In this document: positions 48,173-56,395 of the stretch, piece by piece
Layout: each line of letters starts with the position of its first letter
Position numbering within the stretch: the first letter of the stretch is position 1
From: Blastococcus sp. CCUG 61487
Lineage (GTDB): Bacteria > Actinomycetota > Actinomycetes > Mycobacteriales > Geodermatophilaceae
DNA: 64,000 bases
Assembly: GCF_005222955.1 (NCBI RefSeq)
Contig: NZ_LWUA01000112.1
Coordinates: 1 to 64,000 of the forward strand
Direction of reading: 5' to 3'
Program-made: the position numbers and the translations under genes
The notes under the pieces: generated by a model
What the model saw: only the letters and a program-made list of their open reading frames with translations
The model's database searches: none
What the model was told of the DNA's origin: nothing

Positions 48173-48990
48173 GCACCGATCTCCCCGCGGCCGACCCACC
48201 GTCCGGCCTCGAACTGCGCGGCGTCACCGTCCGCCACGGCAGCGTGCCGGCGCTGTCCCGGGTGAGCGCGACGTTCCCGGGCGGGCAGATCTCCTGCGTG
48301 CTGGGCGAGAACGGCTCGGGGAAGTCGACGCTCGTGTCGTTGCTGTCGGGGCTGGTGCGGCACGACGACGGCGAGCTGCTCGTCGGCGGCAGCGCGATGC
48401 GCTTCCGCTCCCCGCGCCAGGCACGCGCTGCCGGCATCGCGACGGTGTGGGAGGACCTCGCCGTGGCCCCGCTGCTCTCCGTCTGGCGGAACTTCTTCCT
48501 CGGCGCCGAACCCACCCGCGGGCGGTGGCCGGCCCGCCGGCTGGATCTCGACACCGCCCGCGAGGTCACGGCCCGCGCGATGGCCCGGGTCGGCGTCACC
48601 GCCCTGGACCCGGACCAGCCGGCCAGCCGACTGCAGGCCGGCGAGCGGCAGAGCCTCGCCGTGGCCCGCGCCCTGCACTTCGGCGCCCGGGCACTGGTGA
48701 TCGACGAGCCGACGACGGCGGTGACCGTCGCCCGGCAGACGATGTTCGGGCAGGCCATCCTCGCCGCCCGGGCGCAGGGGCTGGCGGTCGTCGTCGTCAC
48801 CAACAACCCGCGCTACGCCCACCTGATCGGCGACCGCTTCCTGCTGCTGGCCAACGGCCAGGTGGCCGGCAACCTGACGCGCGAGGACGTCGATGCCGAC
48901 ATGCTGACGGCGCTGATGGCCGGCGGGGACCAGCTCAGCGTGCTCACCGAGACGCTGACGGCACTGCACCCCGAGCTCGGCGAGCGCTGA
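48169..48990 (+). CDS. ABC transporter ATPase with degenerate catalytic motifs
   Basis: The 273-residue protein has a GTG start overlapping the permease stop (GTGA). Walker A GENGSGKS (47-54) and Walker B ALVIDEP (Asp179, Glu180) are intact. The Q-loop region reads TVWED where sugar-type ATPases have TVYQD. The signature reads LQAGE instead of LSGGE/Q, and the H-loop reads TNNP instead of THNP. It may hydrolyse ATP poorly or be regulatory. Only one ATPase domain is present, as in Frc-type systems. Confidence 0.85.
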   Translation: MSTDLPAADPPSGLELRGVTVRHGSVPALSRVSATFPGGQISCVLGENGSGKSTLVSLLSGLVRHDDGELLVGGSAMRFRSPRQARAAGIATVWEDLAVAPLLSVWRNFFLGAEPTRGRWPARRLDLDTAREVTARAMARVGVTALDPDQPASRLQAGERQSLAVARALHFGARALVIDEPTTAVTVARQTMFGQAILAARAQGLAVVVVTNNPRYAHLIGDRFLLLANGQVAGNLTREDVDADMLTALMAGGDQLSVLTETLTALHPELGER

Positions 48991-48995
48991 CGCAC

Positions 48996-49035
48996 GCGAG
49001 AGACCCTCCTCCCCGTGGGGAAGAGGGCCTCTCGC
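48996..49035 (+). terminator. Hairpin after ABC operon
   Basis: GCGAGAG and CTCTCGC form the base. The stem continues through CCCTC/GAGGG and CCCC/GGGG with one mismatch, a few bases after the ATPase stop. Confidence 0.75.
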
Positions 49036-49078
49036 GGGTCCTGGCCCCGCGCCGGTCCTGCCGGATCGCGGGGCCGGA

Positions 49079-49222
49079 TCAGGTGAAGACGTTCACCCCG
49101 CCCGGGCCGACCAGCAGCCCGACGACGATGAGGACGATGCCCCAGAGCAGTTCCTTGCGGATGATGGCGAGGACGCCTGCCACCACGAGGACGACGGCGA
49201 GAATCCAGAGCACGAGCTCCAT
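49079..49222 (-). CDS. GPGG-tail small membrane protein
   Basis: The 47-residue protein has two short membrane helices (LVLWILAVVLVVAGVLAII, LLWGIVLIVVGLLV) and ends GPGGVNVFT, the hallmark of the actinobacterial GPGG-motif small membrane proteins. Function unknown. An upstream in-frame GTG would add 15 unlikely residues. Confidence 0.8.
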   Translation of the reverse strand: MELVLWILAVVLVVAGVLAIIRKELLWGIVLIVVGLLVGPGGVNVFT

Positions 49223-49403
49223 GCGATGTCTCCGTTCGTGCGGGCGCCGTGGGGCGGCGCCGGGCACGGAGAGTAGTGACCATCACGATCAACTACGAAA
49301 CGTCGAGCACCTTTTCGCAGGTCAGAGCGCCGTCAGCACTCCGGACTATCTGTGACCCACCGTAACGCTTCCTGCTCCCTGCTCGTCCGCGGACGAGCAG
49401 GGA

Positions 49404-49826
49404 TCAGGGGGCGAGGGTAGGGTCGCTGTCGCGCAGCAGCTGGATGCACCGCTCGTGCTCGTCCTGCTCGCCGATGGCCTCGGCGGCCTTCGCCAGGACG
49501 ATGACGCAGCGCAGGAAGCCGCGGTTCGGCTCGTGCGACCACGGCACCGGGCCGAAGCCCTTCCAGCCGTTGCGGCGCAGCGCGTCCAGTCCGCGGTGGT
49601 AGCCGGTGCGGGCGTAGGCGTAGGCCTCGATCGTGTCGCGGAGCTGCCGCTCGGTCCGGCCCAGCGCCTCCTCCGCCAGCGCCGCCCACGCCGCGCTGAC
49701 GGTGGGGTGGCGGGAGGCCACCTCGGCCGCCGGGGTGCCCTCGGCCAGCTCGGCGTCGGCCTCCGGGTTCGCCGGCAGCAGGGTCGGGTCGGGCTCGCCG
49801 AGCAGGTTCCCGTGGGAGTGGCTCAT
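49404..49826 (-). CDS. DUF3151 family protein
   Basis: The 140-residue protein matches DUF3151: GEPDPTLLPANPEA, ASRHPTVSAAWAALAEEAL, AYAYARTGYHRGLDALRRNGWKGFGPVPW and EPNRGFLRC. It follows fba with no gap beyond two bases, a linkage conserved in actinobacteria, which suggests a role near glycolysis. No biochemical activity is known to me. Confidence 0.85.
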   Translation of the reverse strand: MSHSHGNLLGEPDPTLLPANPEADAELAEGTPAAEVASRHPTVSAAWAALAEEALGRTERQLRDTIEAYAYARTGYHRGLDALRRNGWKGFGPVPWSHEPNRGFLRCVIVLAKAAEAIGEQDEHERCIQLLRDSDPTLAP

Positions 49827-49828
49827 CG

Positions 49829-50863
49829 TCAGGCGCCCTGCGACTGGCCGGCGGACAGCAGGTCCTCGCAGGCCTCGACGACGCGGGCGGCCATCCCGGC
49901 CTCCGCGGCCTTGAGGTAGCTGCGCGGGTCGTAGGTCTTCTTGTTGCCGACCTCGCCGTCGATCTTGAGCACGCCGTCGTAGTTGGTGAACATGTGCCCG
50001 GCCACCGGGCGGGTGAAGGCGTACTGGGTGTCGGTGTCCACGTTCATCTTGATGACGCCGTAGGAGATCGCCTCCCGGATGTCGGACTCCGACGAGCCCG
50101 AGCCGCCGTGGAACACCAGGTTGAACGGCTTGGCGTCCGCGTCCAGGCCGAACTCCGCGGCGACGACGGCCTGGCCCTCCTTGAGGATCTCCGGGCGCAG
50201 CTTGACGTTGCCGGGCTTGTAGACACCGTGCACGTTGCCGAAGGTCGCGGCCAGCAGGTAGACGCCCCGCTCGCCCAGGCCGAGCTTCTTGGCGGTGGCG
50301 ACGAAGTCACCGGGTGCGGTGTAGAGCTTCTCGTTGATCTCGTGGGCGACGCCGTCCTCCTCGCCCCCGACGACGCCGATCTCCACCTCGAGCACCAGCT
50401 TGGCCGCCGCGGACTTCTCCATGAGCTCCTCGGCGATGTCCAGGTTCTCGCCGAGCTCGATGGCCGAGCCGTCCCACATGTGCGACTGGAACAGCGGCTC
50501 CTGCCCGGCGTTCACCCGGTCCTGGGAGAGCGCGATCAGCGGGCGGACGTAGCCGTCGAGCTTGTCCTTCGGGCAGTGGTCGGTGTGCAGCGCGACGTTG
50601 ACCGGGTACTTCTCGGCGACGACGTGCGCGAACTCGGCCAGCGCCACCGCACCGGCCACCATGTCCTTCACCCGGGTGCCCGAGCCGAACTCGGCACCGC
50701 CGGTGGAGAACTGGATGATGCCGTCGCTGCCCGCGTCGGCGAAGCCGCGCAGGGCGGCGTTGATCGTCTCCGACGACGTGCAGTTGATCGCCGGATAGGC
50801 GAAACCGCCCTCCTTGGCCCGGCGGATCATGTCGGCGTAGACCTCAGGGGTCGCGATGGGCAT
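49829..50863 (-). CDS. fba: Class II fructose-1,6-bisphosphate aldolase
   Basis: The 344-residue zinc aldolase shows FAYPAINCTSSETINAALRGF, ALHTDHCPKD (zinc His), EVEIGVVGGEEDGV, FGNVHGVYKPGNV, VFHGGSGSSE and KMNVDTDTQYAF. ATG 50863 is chosen because GAGGAG lies 9 nt upstream; GTG 50872 is an alternative. It cleaves fructose-1,6-bisphosphate in glycolysis and gluconeogenesis. A palindromic motif in the promoter recurs near the glcD-like gene. Confidence 0.95.
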   Translation of the reverse strand: MPIATPEVYADMIRRAKEGGFAYPAINCTSSETINAALRGFADAGSDGIIQFSTGGAEFGSGTRVKDMVAGAVALAEFAHVVAEKYPVNVALHTDHCPKDKLDGYVRPLIALSQDRVNAGQEPLFQSHMWDGSAIELGENLDIAEELMEKSAAAKLVLEVEIGVVGGEEDGVAHEINEKLYTAPGDFVATAKKLGLGERGVYLLAATFGNVHGVYKPGNVKLRPEILKEGQAVVAAEFGLDADAKPFNLVFHGGSGSSESDIREAISYGVIKMNVDTDTQYAFTRPVAGHMFTNYDGVLKIDGEVGNKKTYDPRSYLKAAEAGMAARVVEACEDLLSAGQSQGA

Positions 50864-50901
50864 GCTCGGCACTCCTCGGGAGAACGTGTACGGCGCTGTA
50901 C

Positions 50902-50912
50902 CTGATGATCAG
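50902..50912. promoter_or_regulatory. CTGATGATCAG palindrome in fba promoter region
   Basis: Five-base arms CTGAT/ATCAG flank one base, about 40 nt before the fba start. An imperfect GTAC-GGCGCT-GTAC repeat lies beside it. Similar sites occur at 54406-54432. It may be a GntR-type operator. Confidence 0.35.
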
Positions 50913-50964
50913 TATCCCGCCGGGGGCTCCTCCGGGTGAGTCGGGGCGGGTCGCGAGCCCCGAG

Positions 50965-52319
50965 TCAGCCGGTCTCGATCCGGCTGACCACGCGGGCCGC
51001 CACCGCCACCGGGTCGTAGGTCGGTGAGAACGGCGGGGCGTAGGAGAGGTCGGAGGCGGCCAGTTCCTCGGCGGTGAGCCCCGCCCAGATGGCGGTGGCG
51101 AAGACGTCGATCCGCTTGCCGCTGCCGGGCCCGCCCACGATCTGGGCGCCGAGCAGCAGCCCGGACCCCCCCCCTCGGTGATCACCTTGACCGCGATCGG
51201 CTCGGCACCGGGGTAGTAGCCGGCCCGCGTCGTCGCCTCGATCACCTCGCTGCGGTGGTCGTAGCCGGCCTTCTCGGCCTCGGTCGTGCACAGCCCGGTG
51301 CGCGCGATCTCCAGGTCGCCGACCTTCGTCGCCGCCGTCCCCAGGACGCCGGCGAAGCGGGCCGGCCGCCCGCCGATGATCGATCCGGCCACCCGGCCCT
51401 GCTTGTTCGCGTGCGTGCCGAGCGCCACGTGGGCGGCCTCGCCGGTGATCCGGTGGAAGGTCTGCGCGCAGTCGCCCGCGGCGAAGACCTCCGGGTGCGA
51501 GCGGCTGCGCTGGGTGTGCGCGACGTCGATCCCGCCGGTGGTGCCGATCTGCAGACCGGCCTCCTCGGCCAGCGTCGCCTCGGGGCCCATGCCCAGCCCC
51601 AGGACGACGAGGTCGGCGTCGTAGCTGCCCGCGTCCGTGCGCACAGCGCGGATCGCGCCGTCGGCGTCGACCTCGATCTCGCGCACCGGCTGGTTCGGCT
51701 GCACGTCGATGCCCATGTCACCCATGGCCTTGCAGATCCGCTCGCCCATGTCGTCGTCGAGCTGGCCCATCGGCAGCGGATCGGCGAGGACGACGGTCAC
51801 CGACAGCCCGCGGCCGAGCAGCACCTCGGCCATCTCCAGGCCGATGTAGCCGCCGCCCAGGACCACCGCGCGCTTCGCCCCGGCTGCGATGGCGGCGCGG
51901 ATGTCGGCGCCGTCGGCGAGCCGGTGCACCCCGTGGACGCCGTCGGCGTCCAGTCCCGGCACCGGCGGGCGGGTCGGGCGGCCTCCGGTGGCGACGACCA
52001 GGTGGTCGTACCCGTACCGGCGGCCGTCGGAGGCGCTGACCTCCCCCGCCGCCAGGTCGATCTCCTCGGCGCGGGCGTGCGTGCGGATGACGATGCCGTC
52101 GGCCTCGAACTGCGCGACGGTTCGGGCCAGGAGGGCGTCGCGGTCGGTCACCTGCCCGCCGATCCAGTACGGGATGCCGCAGGCGGAGTAGGAGACCTCC
52201 GGGCCCTGCTCGAGGACCACGATCTCCAGGTCTCCTGCGGGGCGCAGCCGGCGCGCCTGGGCGGCAGCGGAGAGGCCCGCCGCGTCCCCGCCGATGACGA
52301 CCAGCCGATCGGTGCTCAC
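50965..52319 (-). pseudogene. CoA-disulfide reductase/NADH oxidase-like flavoprotein, frameshifted
   Basis: From GTG 52319 the protein shows the FAD site VVIGGDAAGLSAAAQA and the redox Cys47 of this subgroup (YSACGIPYWIGG). The NAD site VVLGGGYIGLEMAEVLLG and EVFAAGDCAQT follow, then the dimerisation domain. At a run of nine C (51166-51174) the frame changes: the correct continuation (SGLLLGAQIVGGPGSGKRIDV) is in another frame and ends at 50965. One missing base (10 to 9) would explain it. The whole would be about 451 residues and would reduce CoA disulfide or peroxide with NAD(P)H. It could be a sequencing indel or a slippery, phase-variable tract. Confidence 0.8.
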
Positions 52320-52447
52320 GGGGCCACCCTGTCATCCGGCGCCACGGATCTGCAGCTCAGCGTGGCTCCGGAAGCCGCCGCGCAGCACCCGGAGCCGCCG
52401 CACACGGCGGCTCTCGCGTCGACGAGGTGGCTTCGGCGCGATGGTCC

Positions 52448-52453
52448 TAGGGT
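52448..52453 (+). promoter_or_regulatory. -10 box TAGGGT before leader ORF and Nudix gene
   Basis: TAGGGT is 7 nt before ATG 52461 of a nine-codon frame, matching the leaderless spacing seen elsewhere in this window. Confidence 0.5.
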
Positions 52454-52460
52454 TCGCCGC

Positions 52461-52490
52461 ATGTCCGGCGTCTTCGGGGAACGCGCGTGA
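52461..52490 (+). CDS. Nine-codon leader peptide overlapping the Nudix start
   Basis: The frame reads MSGVFGERA and stops at TGA, which overlaps the GTG of the Nudix gene (GTGA). Together with the -10 box 7 nt upstream it would be a leaderless mini-gene that feeds ribosomes into the main gene by termination-reinitiation. The peptide itself has no evident function. No experimental support is visible. Confidence 0.4.
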   Translation: MSGVFGERA

Positions 52491-52966
52491 AGCGGATGAC
52501 GGCGATGGCTCCGTGGCATCCGGACTGCTACCAGCGGGCGGTCGGGTTCGTCACCGATCCGGCCGGGCGGCTGCTCGTCTTCGACCACCTCGACGTGGAC
52601 GCGGGCACGCAGGTGCCGGCCGGTGGCATCCACGTAGGAGAGTCCGCGGAGGACGCCGTCGTCCGCGAGGTCGCGGAGGAGTCCGGGCTCGAGCGGGTCG
52701 TCGTCGTCCGCAAGCTCGGGGAGGCGTGGAACCGGTCGGAGACCGGGAACATGCCCGCCGGGCTCGAGGAGCACGTCCTGCACGCCTTCCACCTCCGGTT
52801 GGTGGACCCGCCGGCCGAGGAGCGGTGGGAGTGGGAGGAGCGCTCGGGTGGCGACGTCGTCGAACACCGCTTCGCGTTCCGCTGGGTGCCCCTCGACGAG
52901 GCGGCGCGGGTGCTGTGGCCGGCGCAGGCCATGTGGCTGAACGCGGTCCGGCTCAGCTGCCGGTGA
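52487..52966 (+). CDS. Nudix hydrolase
   Basis: The 159-residue protein carries a complete Nudix box: G, five residues, Glu, seven residues, REVAEESGL (IHVGESAEDAVVREVAEESG). The preceding GRLLVFDHL and QVPAGG fit the fold. It hydrolyses a nucleoside diphosphate linked to another group; the substrate is unknown. GTG overlaps the stop of a nine-codon leader; ATG 52505 is an alternative start. Its 3' end overlaps the opposite glcD-like gene by 14 bp. Confidence 0.85.
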   Translation: MKRMTAMAPWHPDCYQRAVGFVTDPAGRLLVFDHLDVDAGTQVPAGGIHVGESAEDAVVREVAEESGLERVVVVRKLGEAWNRSETGNMPAGLEEHVLHAFHLRLVDPPAEERWEWEERSGGDVVEHRFAFRWVPLDEAARVLWPAQAMWLNAVRLSCR

Positions 52967-54407
52967 GCTCGGAGACCGCCGCCAGGTCGCGCACGGACGC
53001 CCGGCGGAAGACCTTGCCGGGGTTGAGCAGCCCCTGCGGGTCGAGGGCGTCCTTGATCGCCCGGTGCACGTCCAGGGACACCGGTCCGATCTCGCGCTCC
53101 AGCCAGTCGACCTTGATGGAGCCGACGCCGTGCTCGCCGGTGATCGTGCCGCCCATGGCCAGGCCGAGTTCCAGGATGTCGTCGAACGCCGCGTAGGCGC
53201 GCTCCCGCTCGTCCGGATTCTCCGCGTCGAACGAGATGCACGGGTGCATGTTGCCGTCGCCCGCGTGCCCGGTGACGCCGATGACGACGGCCCGCTCGCG
53301 CGCGATCGCATCGCAGCCGTCGAGGAACTCCGCGATGCGCGAGCGCGGGACCGCGACGTCGTCGACGAGCATGCCGCTGCGCAGCGCGGCCAGCGCCGGC
53401 AGCGCCACCCGGCGGGCCTGGAGCAGCAGGTCGCCCTCGGCCGCGTCGTCGGTGCTGTGCACGAAGTCCGCCCCCGCCTCGCGGCAGATCTGGGTCAGGG
53501 CCTCGATCTCGGCCGCGGCGGCCTCGCCTCCGGCGTCGGACTGCGCGACCAGCAGTGAGTGGGCGCCTCGGTCGAGCTCTGCATTGAGCAGCTCGTCGGC
53601 GGCACAGATGCAGGTGTTGTCCATGACCTCCAGCAGGCTCGGGATCAGCCCCGACGTCACCACCCGCTCGACCACCTGCCCGGTCTGCGCCGTCGTCGCG
53701 AAGGAGGCGGCGAGGGTGACCGGGCGCTGCGGGGCGGGGCGCAGGGCGAGGGTCGCCTCGGTGATGACGCCGAGCGTGCCCTCCGACCCGACGAACAGCC
53801 GGGCCAGGTCGTAGCCGGCGACACCCTTGACAGTGCGCCGTCCGGTGCGCAGCACGCGCCCGTCGGCGAGGACTACCTCGAGACCCAGCACGTAGTCGGT
53901 GGTGACGCCGTACTTCACGCAGCACAGGCCGCCGGAGTTCGTGGAGAGGTTGCCGCCGATGGTGCACCAGTCATAGCTGGACGGGTCCGGCGGATAGAAG
54001 AGGCCGTGGCCGGCGACGACGTCGCGCAGCGTCTTGTTGACCACGCCTGGCTGGACGACGGCGAGCCGGTCCTCCGGAGACACCTCGAGGACGGCGTCCA
54101 TGCGGGTCATGACCAGGGTGATCGCGCCGTCGATCGCGTTGGACGCGCCCGCCAGGCCGGAGCCGGCACCGCGCGGCACGACCGGGACCCCGTGGCGGGA
54201 GGCCACCTGCATCACCGCGACGACCTCGGCGGTGTTCCGCGGGAGCACGACGGCGGCCGGGGTGCCCGCGGGCGCCATCATCGCGGCGTCCCGGGCGTAG
54301 CCGGCGGTGACGTCCGGGTCGGTGAGGACGCCGTCCGCACCGAGCGCGGCCTGCAGGTCGGCGAGCCAGGCAGTGGTCACCGTCACACCGTACGACGCCT
54401 GCCCCAT
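52953..54407 (-). CDS. FAD-linked 2-hydroxy-acid oxidase (GlcD/D-lactate dehydrogenase type)
   Basis: The 484-residue protein has the PCMH FAD-binding domain (VVPRGAGSGLAGASNAIDGAITLVMTRM, YPPDPSSYDWCTIGGNLSTNSGG, FVGSEGTLGVITEATLALRP). The FAD-oxidase C domain follows, ending HAGDGNMHPCISF and GGTITGEHGVGSIK. It oxidises glycolate, D-lactate or a related acid. There is no Fe-S (GlcF-like) fusion or neighbour. Repeated CTGAT-type palindromes precede the gene. Confidence 0.88.
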   Translation of the reverse strand: MGQASYGVTVTTAWLADLQAALGADGVLTDPDVTAGYARDAAMMAPAGTPAAVVLPRNTAEVVAVMQVASRHGVPVVPRGAGSGLAGASNAIDGAITLVMTRMDAVLEVSPEDRLAVVQPGVVNKTLRDVVAGHGLFYPPDPSSYDWCTIGGNLSTNSGGLCCVKYGVTTDYVLGLEVVLADGRVLRTGRRTVKGVAGYDLARLFVGSEGTLGVITEATLALRPAPQRPVTLAASFATTAQTGQVVERVVTSGLIPSLLEVMDNTCICAADELLNAELDRGAHSLLVAQSDAGGEAAAAEIEALTQICREAGADFVHSTDDAAEGDLLLQARRVALPALAALRSGMLVDDVAVPRSRIAEFLDGCDAIARERAVVIGVTGHAGDGNMHPCISFDAENPDERERAYAAFDDILELGLAMGGTITGEHGVGSIKVDWLEREIGPVSLDVHRAIKDALDPQGLLNPGKVFRRASVRDLAAVSELTGS

Positions 54408-54432
54408 GATGATCAGCCAACCTGATCGTCAG
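54406..54432. promoter_or_regulatory. Pair of CTGATnnTCAG palindromes before glcD-like gene
   Basis: ATGATGATCAG (54406-54416) and CTGATCGTCAG (54422-54432) are five bases apart, the first overlapping the start codon; CTGATCGTCAC follows at 54485. The spacing suggests binding of two dimers, for example of a GntR/FCD regulator responsive to a hydroxy acid. Confidence 0.4.
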
Positions 54433-54469
54433 GCGTCCTCCCTCGCGGTCGACCACGAGGGAAGACGCC
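54432..54469 (-). terminator. Hairpin between pyrE and glcD-like gene
   Basis: GGCGTCcTCCCTCG and CGAGGGAaGACGCC pair with one mismatch around a 10-nt loop just after pyrE, partly overlapping the palindrome pair. Confidence 0.6.
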
Positions 54470-54502
54470 GGATGACCAGGTCACCTGATCGTCACGGCGC
54501 TC

Positions 54503-55060
54503 TCAGGCGAGCCCGAGGTCGGCGAGTTCGTAGGCGGCGCGGTACTCGAAGCCGGCCGCCTGCACCGCCGCACGCGCACCCCTGTCGACGATCACCGCCA
54601 CCGCGATGACCTCCGCGCCCGCCTCCTGCAGCGCCTCCGCCGCGGTGAGCGGGCTGCCACCGGTGGTCGAGACGTCTTCGACGACCAGGACGGCGCGACC
54701 GGCGACGTCGGGGCCCTCGATCCGCCGCTGCAGGCCGTGCGCCTTGCCCGCCTTGCGCACCACGCAGGCGTCGAGGAAGCCCTCGCCCCCGGCGGCGGCG
54801 TGCAGCATCGCGGTGGCCACCGGGTCGGCGCCCAGGGTGAGCCCACCGACGACGTCGTAGCGCAGGTCACCGGTCAGCTGTCGCATCACGCGGCCGACCA
54901 GCGGCGCACCCTCGTGGTGCAGCGTCAGCCGCCGCATGTCGATGTACCAGTCAGCTTCGCGCCCGGAAGACAGCGTCACCTTCCCGTGGACGACGGCGAG
55001 GTCGACGATCAGCTCGAGCAGCCGGTCGCGGTCGGGCAGTGCTGCGGGGGCGTTCTGCAT
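54503..55060 (-). CDS. pyrE: Orotate phosphoribosyltransferase
   Basis: The 185-residue protein joins orotate and PRPP in UMP synthesis. It shows GKVTLSSGREADWYIDMR, GGLTLGADPVATAM, RKAGKAHGLQRRIEG and the PRPP site VLVVEDVSTTGGSPLTAAEAL. Length is normal. ATG 55060 is 7 nt after TAGGGT, so leaderless; the frame open upstream is not expected to be used. Confidence 0.95.
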   Translation of the reverse strand: MQNAPAALPDRDRLLELIVDLAVVHGKVTLSSGREADWYIDMRRLTLHHEGAPLVGRVMRQLTGDLRYDVVGGLTLGADPVATAMLHAAAGGEGFLDACVVRKAGKAHGLQRRIEGPDVAGRAVLVVEDVSTTGGSPLTAAEALQEAGAEVIAVAVIVDRGARAAVQAAGFEYRAAYELADLGLA

Positions 55061-55067
55061 GCGGACG

Positions 55068-55073
55068 ACCCTA
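55068..55073 (-). promoter_or_regulatory. -10 box TAGGGT, leaderless start of pyrE
   Basis: TAGGGT (minus strand) is 7 nt before ATG 55060. Confidence 0.6.
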
Positions 55074-55093
55074 GCCAGGGTCAGGATCGGTGC

Positions 55094-55556
55094 ATGTCCG
55101 CAGCGCGCACCCGCCTGACCGCCTTCGCCGGACCGCTCGCCGCCGCCGTCCTCGGGGGCGCGGCCACCGATCCGGACAGCGCCGTTCACGGGGCTCGACA
55201 AGCCGTCCTGGTACCCACCACCGCAGACGTTCGGCATCGTCTGGACCGGGCTCTACGCGGGCCTCGGCTGGGCGGCCGGTGAGGTGCGGGCCTCGGCCGG
55301 GCAGGGGCGCCGCCGCTCGTTCGACCGCGCGTACCGGTTGAACCTGGCGCTCAACGCCGCGTGGACGCCGGTGTTCTTCCGCGCCCGCCGGCCCTGGCTC
55401 GCCGCCGCCGAGAGCGCGGCCCTCACGATCTCGACCGTCGACCTGGCCAGGCGGGCCGCCCGGGTCCGGCCGGCGACCGCCGTCGCGCTGGTGCCCTACG
55501 CCGCCTGGACGGCGTTCGCCACGGCCTTGACGGTCTCCATCGCCCGGCGCAACTGA
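55094..55556 (+). pseudogene. TspO/MBR family protein, frameshifted
   Basis: From ATG 55094 the frame reads MSAARTRLTAFAGPLAAA and GGAATDPDSA. The TspO core LDKPSWYPPPQTFGIVWTGLYAGLG and the later NLALNAAWTPVFF then appear in another frame, which runs to 55556. Restoring two bases (GCCTGGTTC in place of GCCGTTC) near 55,180 rejoins the halves into a normal protein of about 154 residues. TspO proteins bind porphyrins or cholesterol-like ligands in membranes. Either true decay or an indel error. Confidence 0.75.
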
Positions 55557-55568
55557 TCCCGACGGACC

Positions 55569-55629
55569 GGGGCCGCCGTCCGACCGGATCCGGACGGGCG
55601 GGGCCGCCGTCCGACCGGAGCCGGACGGC
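55569..55629. terminator. Duplicated hairpin terminator
   Basis: A 20-nt unit beginning GGGGCCGCCGTCC repeats with a 31-bp period (55569 and 55600). Each copy forms a CCGTCCG/CGGACGG hairpin. It lies between convergent tspO (+) and the fasciclin gene (-). Confidence 0.65.
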
Positions 55630-55649
55630 GGCCGGACGGCGGCCGGAGC

Positions 55650-56309
55650 TCACATCCCGGCGGGCTTGAGCACCTGGTCGAGGACGTAGACGGTGGCGTT
55701 GGCGGTCTGCACGTTCCCGCAGATCACCGAGGCCTCCATGCCGACGACGGTGCCGTCCATGGCGATGCTGAACTCCTCACCGGAGCCCTCGATGGTGACC
55801 TCGTCGCCGTTGAGCGTCTCGTGCGTGCCGGCCAGCTCGTCCGGGCCCAGGCGGCCCGGGATCACGTGGTGGGTGAGCACCGCGGTCAGCATGTCGGTGT
55901 CGGCCAGCAGCGCGCTGAGTGCGTCCTCCGGCACCGCCTCGAAGGCCGGGTTGGCCGGCGCCAGGACGGTGATGTCGTCGGTGGTGTTCAGGGTGTCACC
56001 GAGCCCGGCGGCGGTCACGGCCTGCACCAGCGTGGACAGCAACGGGTTGTTGCTGGCGGCCGTCGCGACCGGGTCGTCGGCCATGCCCTGGACGCTGCCC
56101 TCGCCCTCCGTGGGTACCTGGGCGCACGCCGGGCCGAAGGGCTCGTCGGAGGCCATCGGCATGGCCTCCTCCGACGCCTCGCTGGAGCTGGTGGCGGCGC
56201 TGGTGCTCTCGGACGAGGCGTCGTCGTCGGAGCCGCAGGCGCTCAGCGTGATCGCGAGGGTGGAGGCAGCGGTCACGAGGAGGCTGCGGGTGAGCAGGTT
56301 GCGCTTCAC
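55650..56309 (-). CDS. Fasciclin-domain lipoprotein
   Basis: The 219-residue protein has GTG 8 nt after AGGAG. A lipobox LSAC (Cys25) precedes a Ser/Glu/Ala linker. A FAS1 domain follows from about 75 (NPLLSTLVQAVTAAGL, ITVLAPANPAFEAVP, LTHHVIPGRL, NATVYVLDQVLKP), resembling MPT70/MPT83. It is probably an exported, membrane-anchored adhesion or wall protein. The sulfite-oxidase-like gene lies just upstream on the same strand. Confidence 0.88.
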   Translation of the reverse strand: MKRNLLTRSLLVTAASTLAITLSACGSDDDASSESTSAATSSSEASEEAMPMASDEPFGPACAQVPTEGEGSVQGMADDPVATAASNNPLLSTLVQAVTAAGLGDTLNTTDDITVLAPANPAFEAVPEDALSALLADTDMLTAVLTHHVIPGRLGPDELAGTHETLNGDEVTIEGSGEEFSIAMDGTVVGMEASVICGNVQTANATVYVLDQVLKPAGM

Positions 56310-56395
56310 GGTGGTGCTCCTGTCCTGTCCGTGCGACGACGTCGTCGCAGTCGGGTGGTGCGCCGGCCCGCGGGAGCGGGCCGGAGTTCGGGAGG

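Noticed and set aside
49068-49268. Longer start for the GPGG membrane protein
   Set aside because: The upstream extension is basic and Arg/Pro-rich, does not fit the family, and lacks a ribosome site.
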